A DNA stretch of 64,000 bases from Puia sp. (GCA_031292515.1 JARLGZ010000269.1:1-64000); one strand, 5' to 3'; counted from the first letter of the stretch, positions 17,124 through 27,287 are shown. Notes: generated by a model from the letters alone, not told the origin. Numbers and translations are program-made.

Positions 17124-17438
17124 CTAGTCTATCCACTTGTCAATCAATTTGTTAACAAGATCGGAAACACGCTTCACCGCCCGGGTCGCCAACTTGTTGA
17201 GGGCATTCGATAGCCTTTCATTCTGTAAGAAGACGCCCAGCAGCCCCTCGTCCGCGAGGTCTTCCTTCCGGCTCTTCTTTGGAAAAAGAGAGTTGATGAA
17301 CAGCGCTGCAGAGTGCTGTTGGAGATAGCTGAAATTATTGTCTATTTCATCTTCCAGTTTCTTTGCCTTTTCCTGCAGCCGCCTGATGTCTTTATCGAGC
17401 GCATCGAGGCTGCGGGCGCTCTTGTTGTCACTAGCCAT
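17124..17438 (-). CDS. Small coiled-coil protein, function unknown
   Basis: The 104-residue product is predicted from ATG at 17438; the longer open frame to 17603 overlaps the upstream gene and looks artificial. Residues about 10-45 form a charged heptad-like coiled coil (LDKDIRRLQEKAKKLEDEID). Then come a short hydrophobic stretch and an amphipathic C-terminal helix (ATRAVKRVSDLVNKLIDKWI). It lies 61 bases after the holin-like gene, in the same orientation, and probably acts with it at the membrane. No family was recognised. Confidence 0.68.
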   Translation of the reverse strand: MASDNKSARSLDALDKDIRRLQEKAKKLEDEIDNNFSYLQQHSAALFINSLFPKKSRKEDLADEGLLGVFLQNERLSNALNKLATRAVKRVSDLVNKLIDKWID

Positions 17439-17499
17439 GTTTACGGAATTGTTAATTTTGAATGATTCGGAGCGATAGCCATTCCCGGTTGGAGCGTTC

Positions 17500-17859
17500 T
17501 TACTCCTCTTCCCCGGACTGCTCCCGGGACCTTTGGATGATCGTATGCGTGACCGGATCCACGAAAAGCTTCTTCCTGAACACTGCCAACAGCACAAACA
17601 CAAGCAGGATCAGCAGGGTGGTCAGCCCGAATCCCTTCACATAGCTGTGCAGGATCGAGGAAAACCAGAAACCGGTCACGATGCCCGAAAAGAGAAGGAT
17701 CAGGAAGACCAGGAAAAGGGAGACGATCATCCAGGCGAAATAACCTGCGGACTGCGAAAAGATACGCAGGCTCTGAAGACGGTAGATCTCCATCCGGGTT
17801 TCGATATATTCTTTTACAAGCGCTTTGTTTTCCGCAAAAAAGGAACCCAGGTCGTTCAT
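17500..17859 (-). CDS. Holin-superfamily-III-like membrane protein (DUF1469 type)
   Basis: The 119-residue protein has an amphipathic N-terminus (ENKALVKEYIETRMEIYRLQSL). Two strong membrane helices (about 38-62 and 72-95) and a charged tail follow, the pattern of the phage_holin_3_6 / DUF1469 family. Most chromosomal members are not phage lysis proteins and are thought to affect envelope homeostasis. No phage genes are nearby. It is first in a minus-strand cluster followed by the coiled-coil and DUF4834 genes. Its start lies about 40 bases from the divergent rimP promoter. Confidence 0.78.
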   Translation of the reverse strand: MNDLGSFFAENKALVKEYIETRMEIYRLQSLRIFSQSAGYFAWMIVSLFLVFLILLFSGIVTGFWFSSILHSYVKGFGLTTLLILLVFVLLAVFRKKLFVDPVTHTIIQRSREQSGEEE

Positions 17860-17899
17860 GGTGATAGATTTGTATGTTGGTGGCTAAAGTTAACTAAGT

Positions 17900-17932
17900 T
17901 TTGGAAGTAATCGGGTAATTGCCTTACCTTTG
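17900..17932 (+). promoter_or_regulatory. Promoter of the rimP-nusA-infB operon
   Basis: TTTG (17900-17903), a 21-base spacer and TACCTTTG (17925-17932) match the Bacteroidota consensus TTTG-N(19-21)-TAnnTTTG. It is the best promoter match in the window. Transcription should start at about 17938. Confidence 0.75.
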
Positions 17933-17952
17933 CAGTGGAAAAAGAAGTAACA

Positions 17953-17976
17953 GAAGGGAACGAAAACGTTCCCTTC
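17953..17976 (+). promoter_or_regulatory. Leader hairpin upstream of rimP
   Basis: GAAGGGAACG (17953-17962), loop AAAA and CGTTCCCTTC (17967-17976) form a perfect 10-bp hairpin, starting about 15 bases after the predicted transcription start. TTTC follows. It could protect the mRNA, attenuate transcription, or serve feedback by NusA on its own operon. Confidence 0.6.
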
Positions 17977-18011
17977 TTTCATTTACCCCGATGAATAATG
18001 GGCGGAATCGT

Positions 18012-18500
18012 ATGAGCAATGAAACTGTTAAGGTGGTAGAAGGTATGCTGCAGGCGGTGCTCGCCGGGGAGACGGCCTATTTCCCCGTAGAGGTGAGGGT
18101 CAAGCCGGTCAACAACATAAAAGTGTTCCTCGATGGCGACAATGGCATCACCATCGAAAAATGCGTCCAGGTGAACCGCGCCTTATATAAGAAGATAGAG
18201 GAGGCGGGCCTGTTTCCGGACGGCGATTTTTCCCTTGAAGTATCGTCGCCGGGATTGGATGAGCCCCTGAAACAGCTCCGCCAGTACAAAAAGAACATCG
18301 GCCGGCCGGTGGAGATCGTATTGCAGGATGGCTCAAAAACGGAAGGGCGCCTGCTGGAAGTCGGGGAAGACGGTATCATCGTCGAAGAGACGAAAGGCAA
18401 GGGCCAGCCCGGTAAACAGCCATCCAAAAAGAAGGAAGTGATCAATCATACTTTTTTATTCGATAACATAAAAACAACAAAAATTCAAATTGTCTTTTAG
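18012..18500 (+). CDS. rimP: Ribosome maturation factor RimP
   Basis: RimP assists assembly of the 30S ribosomal subunit. The 162-residue product has the family's N-terminal domain with FLDGDNGITIEKCVQVNRAL and the hallmark FSLEVSSPGLDEPL. A C-terminal Sm-like barrel follows (GRPVEIVLQDGSKTEGRLLE), with a Lys-rich loop. ATG at 18012 is preferred; the frame stays open upstream to 17919, but that part lies across the promoter and leader hairpin. nusA follows after 18 bases, the conserved rimP-nusA-infB order. Confidence 0.93.
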   Translation: MSNETVKVVEGMLQAVLAGETAYFPVEVRVKPVNNIKVFLDGDNGITIEKCVQVNRALYKKIEEAGLFPDGDFSLEVSSPGLDEPLKQLRQYKKNIGRPVEIVLQDGSKTEGRLLEVGEDGIIVEETKGKGQPGKQPSKKKEVINHTFLFDNIKTTKIQIVF

Positions 18501-18518
18501 TTCAAAAAATCAAGCGTT

Positions 18519-19766
18519 ATGGCCAGTATAAATCTCATCGAAGCGTTCCAGGACTTCAAGGAAGCCGAAAATATCGACCGCCCTACCATGATGAAGGTAG
18601 TAGAGGATGTATTCAAGACTTTGTTGCGCAAAAAATACGGCAGCGACGAAAATTTCGACGTAATCGTGAACGCAGAAAAAGGCGACCTTGAAATCGTGCG
18701 GCGCCGGACGATCGTGGAAGACGGACAGGTGAATGATCCCCTGGCCGAGATCGCATACAGCGACGCCGCGAAGATCGAACCCGACTTCGAAGTAGGTGAA
18801 GACCTGTATGAGGAGATCGAGATACTGGATTTCGGCCGCAGGGCTATCCTGGCCGCCAAACAAACGCTGGCTAGCCGTATCGGCGACCTGAAAAAAAATG
18901 TGCTTGTAAAAAAATACAACGAAAGAGTCGGAGAGATCGTAAGCGCGGAAGTATACCAGGTATGGAAAAAAGAGATCCTGCTCCTCGACGAGGAAGGCAG
19001 TGAACTCATCCTGCCGAAATCCGAACAGATCCCCCAGGATTACTTCAAAAAAGGAGAGTCGATCCGGGCCGTGGTAAGAAAGGTTGAGTTGAAGAACAAC
19101 TCTCCCGTCATCATCCTGTCGCGTACCAGCCCCTCCTTCCTCTCCAAATTGCTGGAGATAGAAGTACCCGAGATCTTCGACGGCCTGATCGTCATCAAAA
19201 AGATCGTCCGGGAACCAGGCGAAAGAGCCAAAGTGGCGGTGGAGTCCTACGACGACCGCATTGACCCGGTAGGGGCTTGCGTGGGTATGAAAGGAAGCCG
19301 GATTCATGGCATCGTCCGGGAACTGAAGAACGAGAACATCGACGTCATCAACTGGACGAATAATACACAGTTGCTGATCCAACGTTCCCTGACGCCTTCA
19401 AAAATTACTTCCATGGACCTGGACAACGAAAAACAGCATGCAAATGTCTATTTAAAACCGGACCAGGTTTCCCTGGCCATCGGAAGAAAAGGGGTGAATA
19501 TCAAATTGGCGCAGGAATTGACAGGATATACGATCGACGTATTCCGCGATAACGAGGGAGAACCGGAAGAATTCGATGTCGACCTGGAAGAATTCAGCGA
19601 TGAGATCGAGACCTGGGTCATCGACGAGTTCAAAAGGGTGGGTTGTGACACGGCGCGAAGCGTGCTGGATCTGACGGCCGAAGAGCTGGAAAGGAGGACC
19701 GATCTGGAAAGAGAGACCATTGATGAAGTCAGGAGGGTGTTGAAAGCCGAATTTGAAAAAGAATAG
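18519..19766 (+). CDS. nusA: Transcription termination/antitermination factor NusA
   Basis: NusA binds RNA polymerase and nascent RNA and controls pausing, termination and antitermination. The 415-residue protein has the N-terminal polymerase-binding domain (about 1-130) and an S1 domain (about 135-205). Two KH domains follow, with GACVGMKGSRIHGIV and LAIGRKGVNIKLA. A single helical repeat with the acidic stretch EEFDVDLEEFSDEIETW lies at the end. Length fits the Bacteroidota form, which is shorter than that of E. coli because it lacks the doubled C-terminal repeats. It is the middle gene of the operon. Confidence 0.96.
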   Translation: MASINLIEAFQDFKEAENIDRPTMMKVVEDVFKTLLRKKYGSDENFDVIVNAEKGDLEIVRRRTIVEDGQVNDPLAEIAYSDAAKIEPDFEVGEDLYEEIEILDFGRRAILAAKQTLASRIGDLKKNVLVKKYNERVGEIVSAEVYQVWKKEILLLDEEGSELILPKSEQIPQDYFKKGESIRAVVRKVELKNNSPVIILSRTSPSFLSKLLEIEVPEIFDGLIVIKKIVREPGERAKVAVESYDDRIDPVGACVGMKGSRIHGIVRELKNENIDVINWTNNTQLLIQRSLTPSKITSMDLDNEKQHANVYLKPDQVSLAIGRKGVNIKLAQELTGYTIDVFRDNEGEPEEFDVDLEEFSDEIETWVIDEFKRVGCDTARSVLDLTAEELERRTDLERETIDEVRRVLKAEFEKE

Positions 19767-19886
19767 GTCGCTTTCCACCCCCGGCAATAGCTGGCTGAAT
19801 TATTAGTAATATATTTACAGATATTTTTAAATAGATTAAACGGAACGATCTTAACTTCCCCGGCAAGGGGGGTGGGAAAAGCACTT

Positions 19887-22874
19887 ATGGCAGAAACAAC
19901 AACACTACGCTTAATGGCTGCTGCCAAAGAATTCAACGTCGGGAAAGATACCCTGGTTGATTTTTTGGTGAGTAAAGGATTTAGCAAGGACGAACTGAAA
20001 CCCACGTCAAAACTGACAGAGGAGATGTACCGTTCCCTGCAGCAGGAATTTCAGGGCGATAAGGTCGCCAAGATCAAGAGCGATCAGATCGACTTGCCCA
20101 AGGGAAGCCTCGAAGCGAAAAAGAAGAAAGAAGAAGAGACTGTTCTTTTTAAAAAGGATCCGGCGAAAAAGAACGGTAAGGAAGAACCTTTGCCTGTGGC
20201 GGAAGAACCCCAGCCCCAGCCTCAGATACCCATACCTGTCGTCGCACCTGTCGTGGAGGAGAAAAAAGAAGAGCCCGAGTTGGTGAAGATAGAGGCGCCC
20301 GAACTGGAAGCCCCGAAGGTATTGGACAAGATCGACCTTTCGACGATCGATTCGTCCACCCGGCCAAAGAAATCAACAAAAAAGAAAGGTCCGGAAGAAC
20401 CGGTAGTCGATGCCGTCGAACCGGAAGCGGTAGAAGAACCGGAAGTGCAGGTCGAAAACTCACCCGAAGAACCGGCAAAGCCGGTAGAAGAGGTCCCTGT
20501 CGAGCCGGCTCCCGTCATCGCAGACAAGACGCCTGCCGTCAAAAAAGAGACCCGCGAAGAGAAAGAGCCCGAGATCCCGGAACCCGAAGCAGAACTTCCG
20601 GCAGAAGACCCTGAACATCAGCCGGTCATAGAAAATATAAAGGCCGAAAAGCTCGAAGGGCCAAAGATCCTGGGTAAGATTTCCCTGCCCGTAAACAGCG
20701 ACACCCGGCCAAAACCCGCGGAAGAAAAACGCAAACGCAAGCGCATACCCATCGAGAAGAAAGATCAGGGAAGACCCTCCGGTCCCGGTGGCGGCGGAAT
20801 TCAGAAAGACAAAACTACCGAAAAGCCCGCAGGGGAACGCCCCAACCGGATCCCGATCCAACGGAATACGGGTGGCCGTCCTGCCGCTGGCGGCAGTGGG
20901 GGCGGTAACCGCAGACCGGACCCCAGGCATGCGGCTCCCCGCGAAGTCAAAGAAATCGATAAGAAAGAAATACAGGAAAAGATCAGGCAGACCCAGGCTA
21001 AACTGGCTGGCTCCGGCGGCCGTGGTAAGAGCCTGAAGGCCAAATACCGACGTGCCAAGCGGGATGAGCTGGCCGAGCAGTCCGGTTCCGATGAACTGAT
21101 GGACAACAGGCTGCAGGTCACCGAATTCATCAGTGTCAGCGAACTGGCAAACCTGATGGATGTGAGCTATGCCGAAGTCATTGGAAAATGTATGAGCCTG
21201 GGTATGATGGTTTCCATCAACCAGCGACTCGAAGCAGACGTCATCGAGCTGGTGGCCAACGAATTCGGATTTATCGTGGAATTTATTGGAATCGACGACG
21301 CGGCGGAAATGGAGGAAGAAGAGGTCGAGGACGAACCCGAGGACATGGTCCCGAGATCGCCTGTAGTCACCATTATGGGTCATGTCGATCATGGTAAGAC
21401 CTCTTTGCTGGATTATATCCGCAGCGCCAATGTAGTGGCGGGGGAAGCCGGTGGGATCACCCAGCATATCGGCGCCTACCAGGTCACCACGGCAACCGGC
21501 AAGAAGATCACCTTCCTCGATACGCCCGGTCACGAAGCCTTTACCGCGATGCGTGCACGCGGTGCCAAAGCGGCGGATGTGGCCGTTATCGTGGTGGCCG
21601 CCGACGATGCCGTCATGCCACAGACGAAGGAAGCCATCTCTCACGCCCAGGCTGCCGGTTTGCCCATGATCTTTGCGATCAATAAAATCGATAAAGACGG
21701 CGCGAACCCGGAAAAGATCAAGGAACAGCTTGCGGGCATGAATATATTGGTCGAAGACTGGGGCGGCAAATTCCAGTCACAGGAGATCTCCGCCAAACGC
21801 GGCCTCCACATTGACCTCTTACTCGAGAAAATATTATTGGAGGCGGAATTGCTGGACCTAAAGGCGAATCCCGAACGGGAAGCCTCGGGTACGATCATAG
21901 AAGCATCCCTGGACAAGGGCCGCGGATACGTAGCTACCGTGCTGGTGCAGAACGGTACCCTGAGAATGGGCGATATCGTCGTCTCCGGGCAACATTTCGG
22001 AAGGGTGAAGGCCATGTTCAACGAAAGAAACAAACGCATCGAGGATGCCCCGCCTTCAAGCCCCGCCCTGCTATTGGGTCTGAACGGCGCCCCGCAGGCA
22101 GGTGAGAAATTCAAGGTATACGAGGATGAGGCGGAAGCGAAGGAAACAGCCAATAAACGGGCGCAGATCCTGCGCGAACAGGGGATCCGCACCAAGAAGC
22201 ATATCACGCTCGACGAGATCGGCCGCAGGCTTGCCCTGGGGAATTTCAAAGAGCTGAACCTGATCATCAAGGGAGACGTGGATGGCTCGGTCGAAGCGTT
22301 GAGCGATTCCTTGCAGAAGCTGTCGACCGAAGAGATCGCGGTACGGATCGTTCTAAAAGCGGTCGGCGCCATTACCGAAAGCGATATCCTGCTGGCAACC
22401 GCATCGGATGCCGTAATCGTCGGATTTAACGTCCGTCCGTCCCCGCAAGCCTCCAGGCTGGCGGAAAACGAAGGCGTGGAAATCAAAACCTACTCTATCA
22501 TCTATAACGCGATCGAAGAAGTCAAGAGCGCCATGGAAGGGATGCTTGAACCGAAGATCCAGGAGAAGATCGTCGCGAACGTGGAAGTCAGGAACGTATT
22601 CAAATTCGATAAGGCCACCGTCGCCGGGTGTTATGTGCTCGATGGAAAGATTTACCGGAATGCGAAGATCCGCCTGGTGAGGGAAGGGATCGTGATTTAC
22701 CCGATCGGGGAAGGCGCCACGGCCGAACTCGCCTCGCTGAAACGTTTCAAGGATGACGTAAAAGAAGTTGCCTCCAATACGGAATGCGGGTTGACTATCC
22801 GGAATTACAACGATGTAAGGGTGGGCGATATCGTCGAAGCATACGAAGAGGAAGAAGTAAAACGGACGCTATAG
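19887..22874 (+). CDS. infB: Translation initiation factor IF-2
   Basis: IF-2 is the GTPase that brings initiator tRNA to the 30S subunit and promotes subunit joining. The 995-residue form has a small N-terminal IF2_N fold. A long low-complexity linker (about 75-400) rich in Glu, Pro, Lys and Val follows, with repeated units around [17 protein letters not shown]-like motifs and STRPK/DTRPK. The G domain has GHVDHGKT (498-505), DTPGHEAF and NKID. Domains II, III and the tRNA-binding C-domain are complete. ATG at 19887 is preferred to the in-frame GTG at 19872. It ends the rimP-nusA-infB operon after a 120-base gap. Confidence 0.96.
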   Translation: MAETTTLRLMAAAKEFNVGKDTLVDFLVSKGFSKDELKPTSKLTEEMYRSLQQEFQGDKVAKIKSDQIDLPKGSLEAKKKKEEETVLFKKDPAKKNGKEEPLPVAEEPQPQPQIPIPVVAPVVEEKKEEPELVKIEAPELEAPKVLDKIDLSTIDSSTRPKKSTKKKGPEEPVVDAVEPEAVEEPEVQVENSPEEPAKPVEEVPVEPAPVIADKTPAVKKETREEKEPEIPEPEAELPAEDPEHQPVIENIKAEKLEGPKILGKISLPVNSDTRPKPAEEKRKRKRIPIEKKDQGRPSGPGGGGIQKDKTTEKPAGERPNRIPIQRNTGGRPAAGGSGGGNRRPDPRHAAPREVKEIDKKEIQEKIRQTQAKLAGSGGRGKSLKAKYRRAKRDELAEQSGSDELMDNRLQVTEFISVSELANLMDVSYAEVIGKCMSLGMMVSINQRLEADVIELVANEFGFIVEFIGIDDAAEMEEEEVEDEPEDMVPRSPVVTIMGHVDHGKTSLLDYIRSANVVAGEAGGITQHIGAYQVTTATGKKITFLDTPGHEAFTAMRARGAKAADVAVIVVAADDAVMPQTKEAISHAQAAGLPMIFAINKIDKDGANPEKIKEQLAGMNILVEDWGGKFQSQEISAKRGLHIDLLLEKILLEAELLDLKANPEREASGTIIEASLDKGRGYVATVLVQNGTLRMGDIVVSGQHFGRVKAMFNERNKRIEDAPPSSPALLLGLNGAPQAGEKFKVYEDEAEAKETANKRAQILREQGIRTKKHITLDEIGRRLALGNFKELNLIIKGDVDGSVEALSDSLQKLSTEEIAVRIVLKAVGAITESDILLATASDAVIVGFNVRPSPQASRLAENEGVEIKTYSIIYNAIEEVKSAMEGMLEPKIQEKIVANVEVRNVFKFDKATVAGCYVLDGKIYRNAKIRLVREGIVIYPIGEGATAELASLKRFKDDVKEVASNTECGLTIRNYNDVRVGDIVEAYEEEEVKRTL

Positions 22875-23035
22875 GCTTTTTTCCCGGCCGAGACCCGTAA
22901 AACAGGAATCCATGGGACGCGGAATCTAATCTTTTGTTAAATGAGCCCGCATAGGCGGCCATCAACAGTGGATGAAATTACTTTTGAGAGAGATTCCGTG
23001 AGAGAGATTCCGCAGACTTAAATTAAGAACTCTTT

Positions 23036-24394
23036 ATGAAAAAGATTATACTGGCACTGGCCACGGTTTTTGGATTGGCGACCTGTTTTGCCCAACAGAA
23101 AGTCGTTGCGGATAAGATCTGCGGTATCGTGGGCGACAAAATCGTCCTGAAATCGGAAGTCTATTCCGCCGCCGTCGCCGACCCCGCCCGCCAGGGCCTT
23201 CCTCCGCAGGACCAATGCGCGATTTTTGACCAGATGCTGATATCGAAGGCGCTGGTATTACAGGCGGAAAAGGATTCCCTGCCCGTATCCGACGAGGACG
23301 TGGATGCGGAACTCGACCAGCGGGTCCGCTTCTTTGTAGGTCAGTATGGGGGAAAGGACCAGCTCGAACAGATCGCGGGAAAGAGCATTTATCAGCTGAA
23401 GGAAGATATGCGCCCGGCCATCCGGGAACAACGTCTGGCATCTGCCATGCGCAATAAGATCGTCCAGGAAGTCAAGATCACCCCGGCGGAGGTGAAGGAA
23501 TTCTTTGACAGGATCCCCAAAGACAAGCTCCAGTTCCTGGAATCCCAGATACAGATCCGGGAAATCGTCGTTTTTCCCAAAGCCAGCCGCGACATAGAAA
23601 AGCTGGCCATGGATGAGCTGAACGAATACAAGCGGCAGATCGAAGCAGGTACCAAAAAAATAGACATGCTGGCAAAACTCTACTCAGATGACCCGGCAGC
23701 TAAGGAAAATGGCGGAAGGTATGACATGAACCGTGCCGACAAGCAATGGGATCCCGCTTTCATGAGTAATGCATTCAGGTTGAAGGAAGGACAGGTATCC
23801 CCCGTGTTCAAAAGTAAGTTCGGGTACCATATCATACAGTTGGAAACCAAAAACGGGGATGATATTGTCGTAAAACATATTCTCCGCATCCCCCAGATCA
23901 CCGACCCCGAAATAAAAGAGGCGACCTTGAAACTGGATACCATCCGCAAGGCCCTGATCGACGGGTATATCGGTTTCGGGGAAGCCGTAGCCCGGTTTAG
24001 CGATGATGATCAGGCGAAATTTACCGCCGGCATGAAATTGGGCAAAGACGGTTCCTCCTACCTGACTATCGACCAGTTAGACAAGGACAACGTATTGCTG
24101 CTGAAGGGGTTGAAACCGGGTGATTACTCCCAGCCCACTGTCTTTACCGATGCCACAGGGAAAAAAGGCGTCCATATCATCCAACTGGTTACGAGGTCCG
24201 AACCCCATGTGGAGAACCTTAGGGACGACTATAACCTGATCGCCCAAAGAGCGCTGGACGAAAAAAAGAGCGGGGTCATGGAAAAATGGTTTATCTCCAA
24301 GATACCCACCTATTTCGTGATGATAGACAGCGAATTCAAAAAATGCGGGAACCTCGCTAAATGGGAATCCGCCATTTCCACCGCCAGTAATTAA
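23036..24394 (+). CDS. SurA-like periplasmic peptidyl-prolyl isomerase
   Basis: This 452-residue secreted chaperone should assist folding of outer-membrane proteins. A signal peptide (MKKIILALATVFGLATCFAQ) is followed by a SurA N-terminal domain (about 25-165, starting VVADKICGIVGDKIVLKSEV). Two parvulin-type regions follow. The first is convincing, with IQIREIVVFP, LAKLYSDDPAAKENGGRYD and FKSKFGYHIIQLE; the second (about 280-385) is more diverged but has VKHILRIP and KKGVHIIQLV. The gene stands behind infB after 160 bases, with a 14-base tandem repeat in its leader, and is likely separately transcribed. Confidence 0.85.
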   Translation: MKKIILALATVFGLATCFAQQKVVADKICGIVGDKIVLKSEVYSAAVADPARQGLPPQDQCAIFDQMLISKALVLQAEKDSLPVSDEDVDAELDQRVRFFVGQYGGKDQLEQIAGKSIYQLKEDMRPAIREQRLASAMRNKIVQEVKITPAEVKEFFDRIPKDKLQFLESQIQIREIVVFPKASRDIEKLAMDELNEYKRQIEAGTKKIDMLAKLYSDDPAAKENGGRYDMNRADKQWDPAFMSNAFRLKEGQVSPVFKSKFGYHIIQLETKNGDDIVVKHILRIPQITDPEIKEATLKLDTIRKALIDGYIGFGEAVARFSDDDQAKFTAGMKLGKDGSSYLTIDQLDKDNVLLLKGLKPGDYSQPTVFTDATGKKGVHIIQLVTRSEPHVENLRDDYNLIAQRALDEKKSGVMEKWFISKIPTYFVMIDSEFKKCGNLAKWESAISTASN

Positions 24395-24726
24395 CCCTGT
24401 TCAGTCATTCAGTTTGCCTTGCGCCGCAACAAGTCCGCCATCTGTTACATCACGAGCCTCTTCGGCCAACTGATCAATTAATCCGAAAAGAGGATTTTAG
24501 GATCCGCTGTCCGTATGATCTTCTGCAATCATCCGGCGAATTAGACCGCATATAACAGAAAAAAATGAGCGTTTAATTAGGTATAAACACTTATTGGCAA
24601 TAGAAATATCATCTTAAAAATCGGTGCTTAGCAGCATCTTTAGTAATTTGATCGGGGTTTTTGAGTTGGGATAATAGGTATTTGCCTTTAAATTTATCCG
24701 GGCCCGGGAACTTGATAATTATTAAT
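24395..24726. other. Intergenic gap without recognised gene
   Basis: The 331 bases between the SurA-like gene and the histidine kinase hold no convincing ORF, RNA gene or strong terminator. The only structure noticed is the palindrome CCGGGCCCGG about 30 bases before the kinase start. The kinase frame stays open back to a TTG at 24661, but ATG at 24727 is more likely. Confidence 0.5.
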
Positions 24727-26592
24727 ATGTTAAGTAGTGCAAACAAATCCGGGCCTACGATCAAACCATTTATACAACCTTATTTTATTGAGATTGCCCC
24801 CGATGGGGCGGTTATATCCTTTTGCTCCCGCTTCAACGCTCTGTTGCATAAAAAAGGCGTTTACGACGTTTATCCAGGAAAAAATATAGCACAGGTTTTT
24901 CTGCAATTGGGGGGCCTGCCCGATATGATTCGTTGGACGCCGACCCTTCTTCCGGGCCTGCCCGGACAGCCGGCAAACTGGCAGCTTACGGGTGTAAAAA
25001 CCAGTACGTCCCTTTCACCAGTCGAGATAACAGACCCGCCGGGGTATCCCCTGGTAAATGATATCCTGGAAAGCATTACCGATGGTTTTTTTATGCTGGA
25101 CAAGGATTTTTGCGTCACGCTCTGGAATCGCGAGGTAGAAAGGATTACCCGGCTTTCAAAAGAAGAGATGGTGGGTCGGAACCTCTGGCAGAAGATGCCG
25201 GAATGGATAGGGACCGAGACCTGGCAATCTTTTCATCGCGCACTTGATGAGAAAGTAACGGTGACTTTTGAACAGTATTCCGAAAGATCCGGCCAATGGC
25301 TGGAAAAAAGTATATACCCTTACCCTTCGGGAGAGGGCGCATTTGTCTATTTTAAGGATGTTACGACCCGAAAAAAGCAGGACCTGTTGCTGGCGCTGGA
25401 AAAGAGGGTGCTGGAACTGAATTCAGATCCGCATGCCTCTTTGTCCGCGATCGTAGATTGCTTCCTGGAGGGCCTCGAAAAGATATTTCCGGGCATGCAT
25501 TGCTCGGTACTGACCCTGAATGAGGATCAGATTACCGTAAGGCATCTCTCGGCGCCGGGACTTCCGCCGGAATTTTCTTCTTTCATCGATGGCCGTTCCA
25601 TCGGTCCTCAGGCGGGTAGTTGCGGTACGGCCATGTTCCGCAAGGAGCGGGTCATCGTCAGCGATATCACAACAGACCCGTTATGGACACATGCCAGGGA
25701 TCTTGCCTTACGGGTTGGGTTACGTGCTTGCTGGTCCCTTCCCGTTCTTACAGCGAAAGGCGAGGTGTTGGCGGCTTTTGCAACCTATTACAAGATCCCG
25801 AAATTCCCCACGGAAAAAGAACTGGAAATCGTGGAAAGAGCGGCCGATCTGCTGAAGATCATCCTTGAAAACAAGCGGGCGGAAGAGGAGGTCCGGATCA
25901 GCCATGAGCGCTACAAACAGGCTTCCGAAGCCCTTCTGAAACAAGAACTCGACAAACAGAAACAGGTGGCCCAGGCCATTGTGGACGCGCAGGAACGGGA
26001 AAGGGCCGAGATCGGAAAGGAGCTCCACGACAATATCAATCAGATCCTGTCAACGACGAAACTATACCTGGAGTTGGCCAGGAACAACGAAGAGGAGAGG
26101 CTGAACCTGATCGAAAGGAGCGCCGCGAACATACACGAGACCATACACGAGATCAGGAATATTTCAAGGTCGCTGGTGCCTTCGAGTATCGGGGACCTGG
26201 GGCTGCTGGATTCCGTCCACGACCTTGTGGAAAGTATAAAAGCCACGGGGGTCATCAACGTCGAATTCTACGCCGAAGGACCTTTCGACGAAATGATCGG
26301 CGATAAAGAGAAACTCATGCTGTTTCGTATTATCCAGGAACAGGTCAATAATGTCATGAGACATTCAGGCGCCGGGAACCTGATCATAGAGCTCGTATTG
26401 GAGGAACCCGGGAAGATCATCAAGCTCAATATTACAGATGATGGAAAAGGATTCAATCCCGATAGCCAGAAGAACAAAAAAGGATTGGGTCTTTCCAATA
26501 TTATGAGCAGGGCAGGTCTGTTCGGTGGGAAAGTGACCATCCATTCCTCGCCCGGAAAAGGTTGTAAACTACAGGTACAAGTTCCAATATGA
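24727..26592 (+). CDS. Soluble PAS/GAF sensor histidine kinase (HisKA_3 type)
   Basis: The 621-residue kinase has no signal peptide or membrane helix, so it should sense a cytoplasmic signal. Visible in order are an N-terminal PAS-like region (PYFIEIAPDGAVISF) and a PAS domain (about 120-240, starting DILESITDGFFMLDKDF). A GAF domain (about 255-395, with IGPQAGSCGTAMF) and a short coiled coil follow. Then comes a HisKA_3 dimerisation domain with phospho-acceptor His434 in ERAEIGKELHDNINQ. The C-terminal HATPase has NNVMRH, DDGKGF and GLGLSNI boxes. It is followed after 18 bases by its likely partner, a NarL-family regulator. A similar regulator at 30004 may be a second target. Confidence 0.9.
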   Translation: MLSSANKSGPTIKPFIQPYFIEIAPDGAVISFCSRFNALLHKKGVYDVYPGKNIAQVFLQLGGLPDMIRWTPTLLPGLPGQPANWQLTGVKTSTSLSPVEITDPPGYPLVNDILESITDGFFMLDKDFCVTLWNREVERITRLSKEEMVGRNLWQKMPEWIGTETWQSFHRALDEKVTVTFEQYSERSGQWLEKSIYPYPSGEGAFVYFKDVTTRKKQDLLLALEKRVLELNSDPHASLSAIVDCFLEGLEKIFPGMHCSVLTLNEDQITVRHLSAPGLPPEFSSFIDGRSIGPQAGSCGTAMFRKERVIVSDITTDPLWTHARDLALRVGLRACWSLPVLTAKGEVLAAFATYYKIPKFPTEKELEIVERAADLLKIILENKRAEEEVRISHERYKQASEALLKQELDKQKQVAQAIVDAQERERAEIGKELHDNINQILSTTKLYLELARNNEEERLNLIERSAANIHETIHEIRNISRSLVPSSIGDLGLLDSVHDLVESIKATGVINVEFYAEGPFDEMIGDKEKLMLFRIIQEQVNNVMRHSGAGNLIIELVLEEPGKIIKLNITDDGKGFNPDSQKNKKGLGLSNIMSRAGLFGGKVTIHSSPGKGCKLQVQVPI

Positions 26593-26610
26593 CGCCTAAA
26601 AAACCAGTCT

Positions 26611-27252
26611 ATGAATAAAATAAATATTTTGATTGCCGACGATCACAAGCTCATCAGGGAGACCTGGAGCTATATTCTGAACAGCGATCCGCGGTTTCAG
26701 GTGATAGCAGAGTGTGGAGATGCGCAGGAAGCCGTCGAGCTGGCAAAGACAAAAAGGCCCCATGTCGTCCTCATGGATATCAATATGGCCCCCTTCTCAG
26801 GCCTGGAAGCCACTCAGCGGATCCGGAAGATCTCCCCGGGATCGAAAGTGATCGGTGTTTCCATGCACTCACAACCGGCGTATGCCAAGAAGATGCTGCA
26901 AATGGGCGCCCGTGGCTATGTGACCAAAAATTCATCGAAGGAAGAAATGATAAAAGCCATTCTTGAAGTGAACCATGGCAATAAATATATCTGCGATGAG
27001 ATAAAAAATATCATCTCCGAACAACTGCTGGATGAAAAAGAAGACTCTCCCAATATCAATGCCCTCACCGAAAGGGAAATGCAGATCATCAACTATATAA
27101 AAGAAGGGCTCTCTTCTAAGGAGATTGCCGCGGGTCTCAGTATATCATTGAAAACGGTCGAAGTCCACCGGCACAATATCCTCAAAAAACTGAAACTGAA
27201 AAATTCGGCTTCCCTGGTGAATTTCATAAATACCAATGCCACCTATATCTAA
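26611..27252 (+). CDS. NarL/LuxR-family response regulator
   Basis: The 213-residue regulator has a receiver domain with phospho-acceptor Asp56 (VVLMDINMAP), the acidic pair DD at 10-11 and Lys in YVTKNSS. A LuxR-type helix-turn-helix (about 145-205, with LTEREMQIINYIKEGLSSKE and SLKTVEVHRHNILKKL) follows. It is almost certainly phosphorylated by the kinase immediately upstream, with which it shares an operon. It strongly resembles the regulator at 30004-30645, including the uncommon stretch GVSMHSQPAYAKKML. Targets are unknown. A terminator follows at 27288. Confidence 0.93.
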   Translation: MNKINILIADDHKLIRETWSYILNSDPRFQVIAECGDAQEAVELAKTKRPHVVLMDINMAPFSGLEATQRIRKISPGSKVIGVSMHSQPAYAKKMLQMGARGYVTKNSSKEEMIKAILEVNHGNKYICDEIKNIISEQLLDEKEDSPNINALTEREMQIINYIKEGLSSKEIAAGLSISLKTVEVHRHNILKKLKLKNSASLVNFINTNATYI

Positions 27253-27287
27253 ATGCAAACCGTAGGGAGACGATAGGTCTTTGCCGG

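Noticed and set aside
17500-17859. Holin-like gene as evidence of a prophage
   Set aside because: No endolysin, structural or integrase gene is nearby, and chromosomal DUF1469-type proteins are common in Bacteroidota.
17919-18011. Upstream start for rimP at 17919
   Set aside because: The extension would cover the promoter and leader hairpin and has no family similarity.
20460-21644. 394-codon minus-strand open frame opposite infB
   Set aside because: It lies wholly opposite the conserved IF-2 gene, shows no motif, and is explained by codon bias of the real strand.
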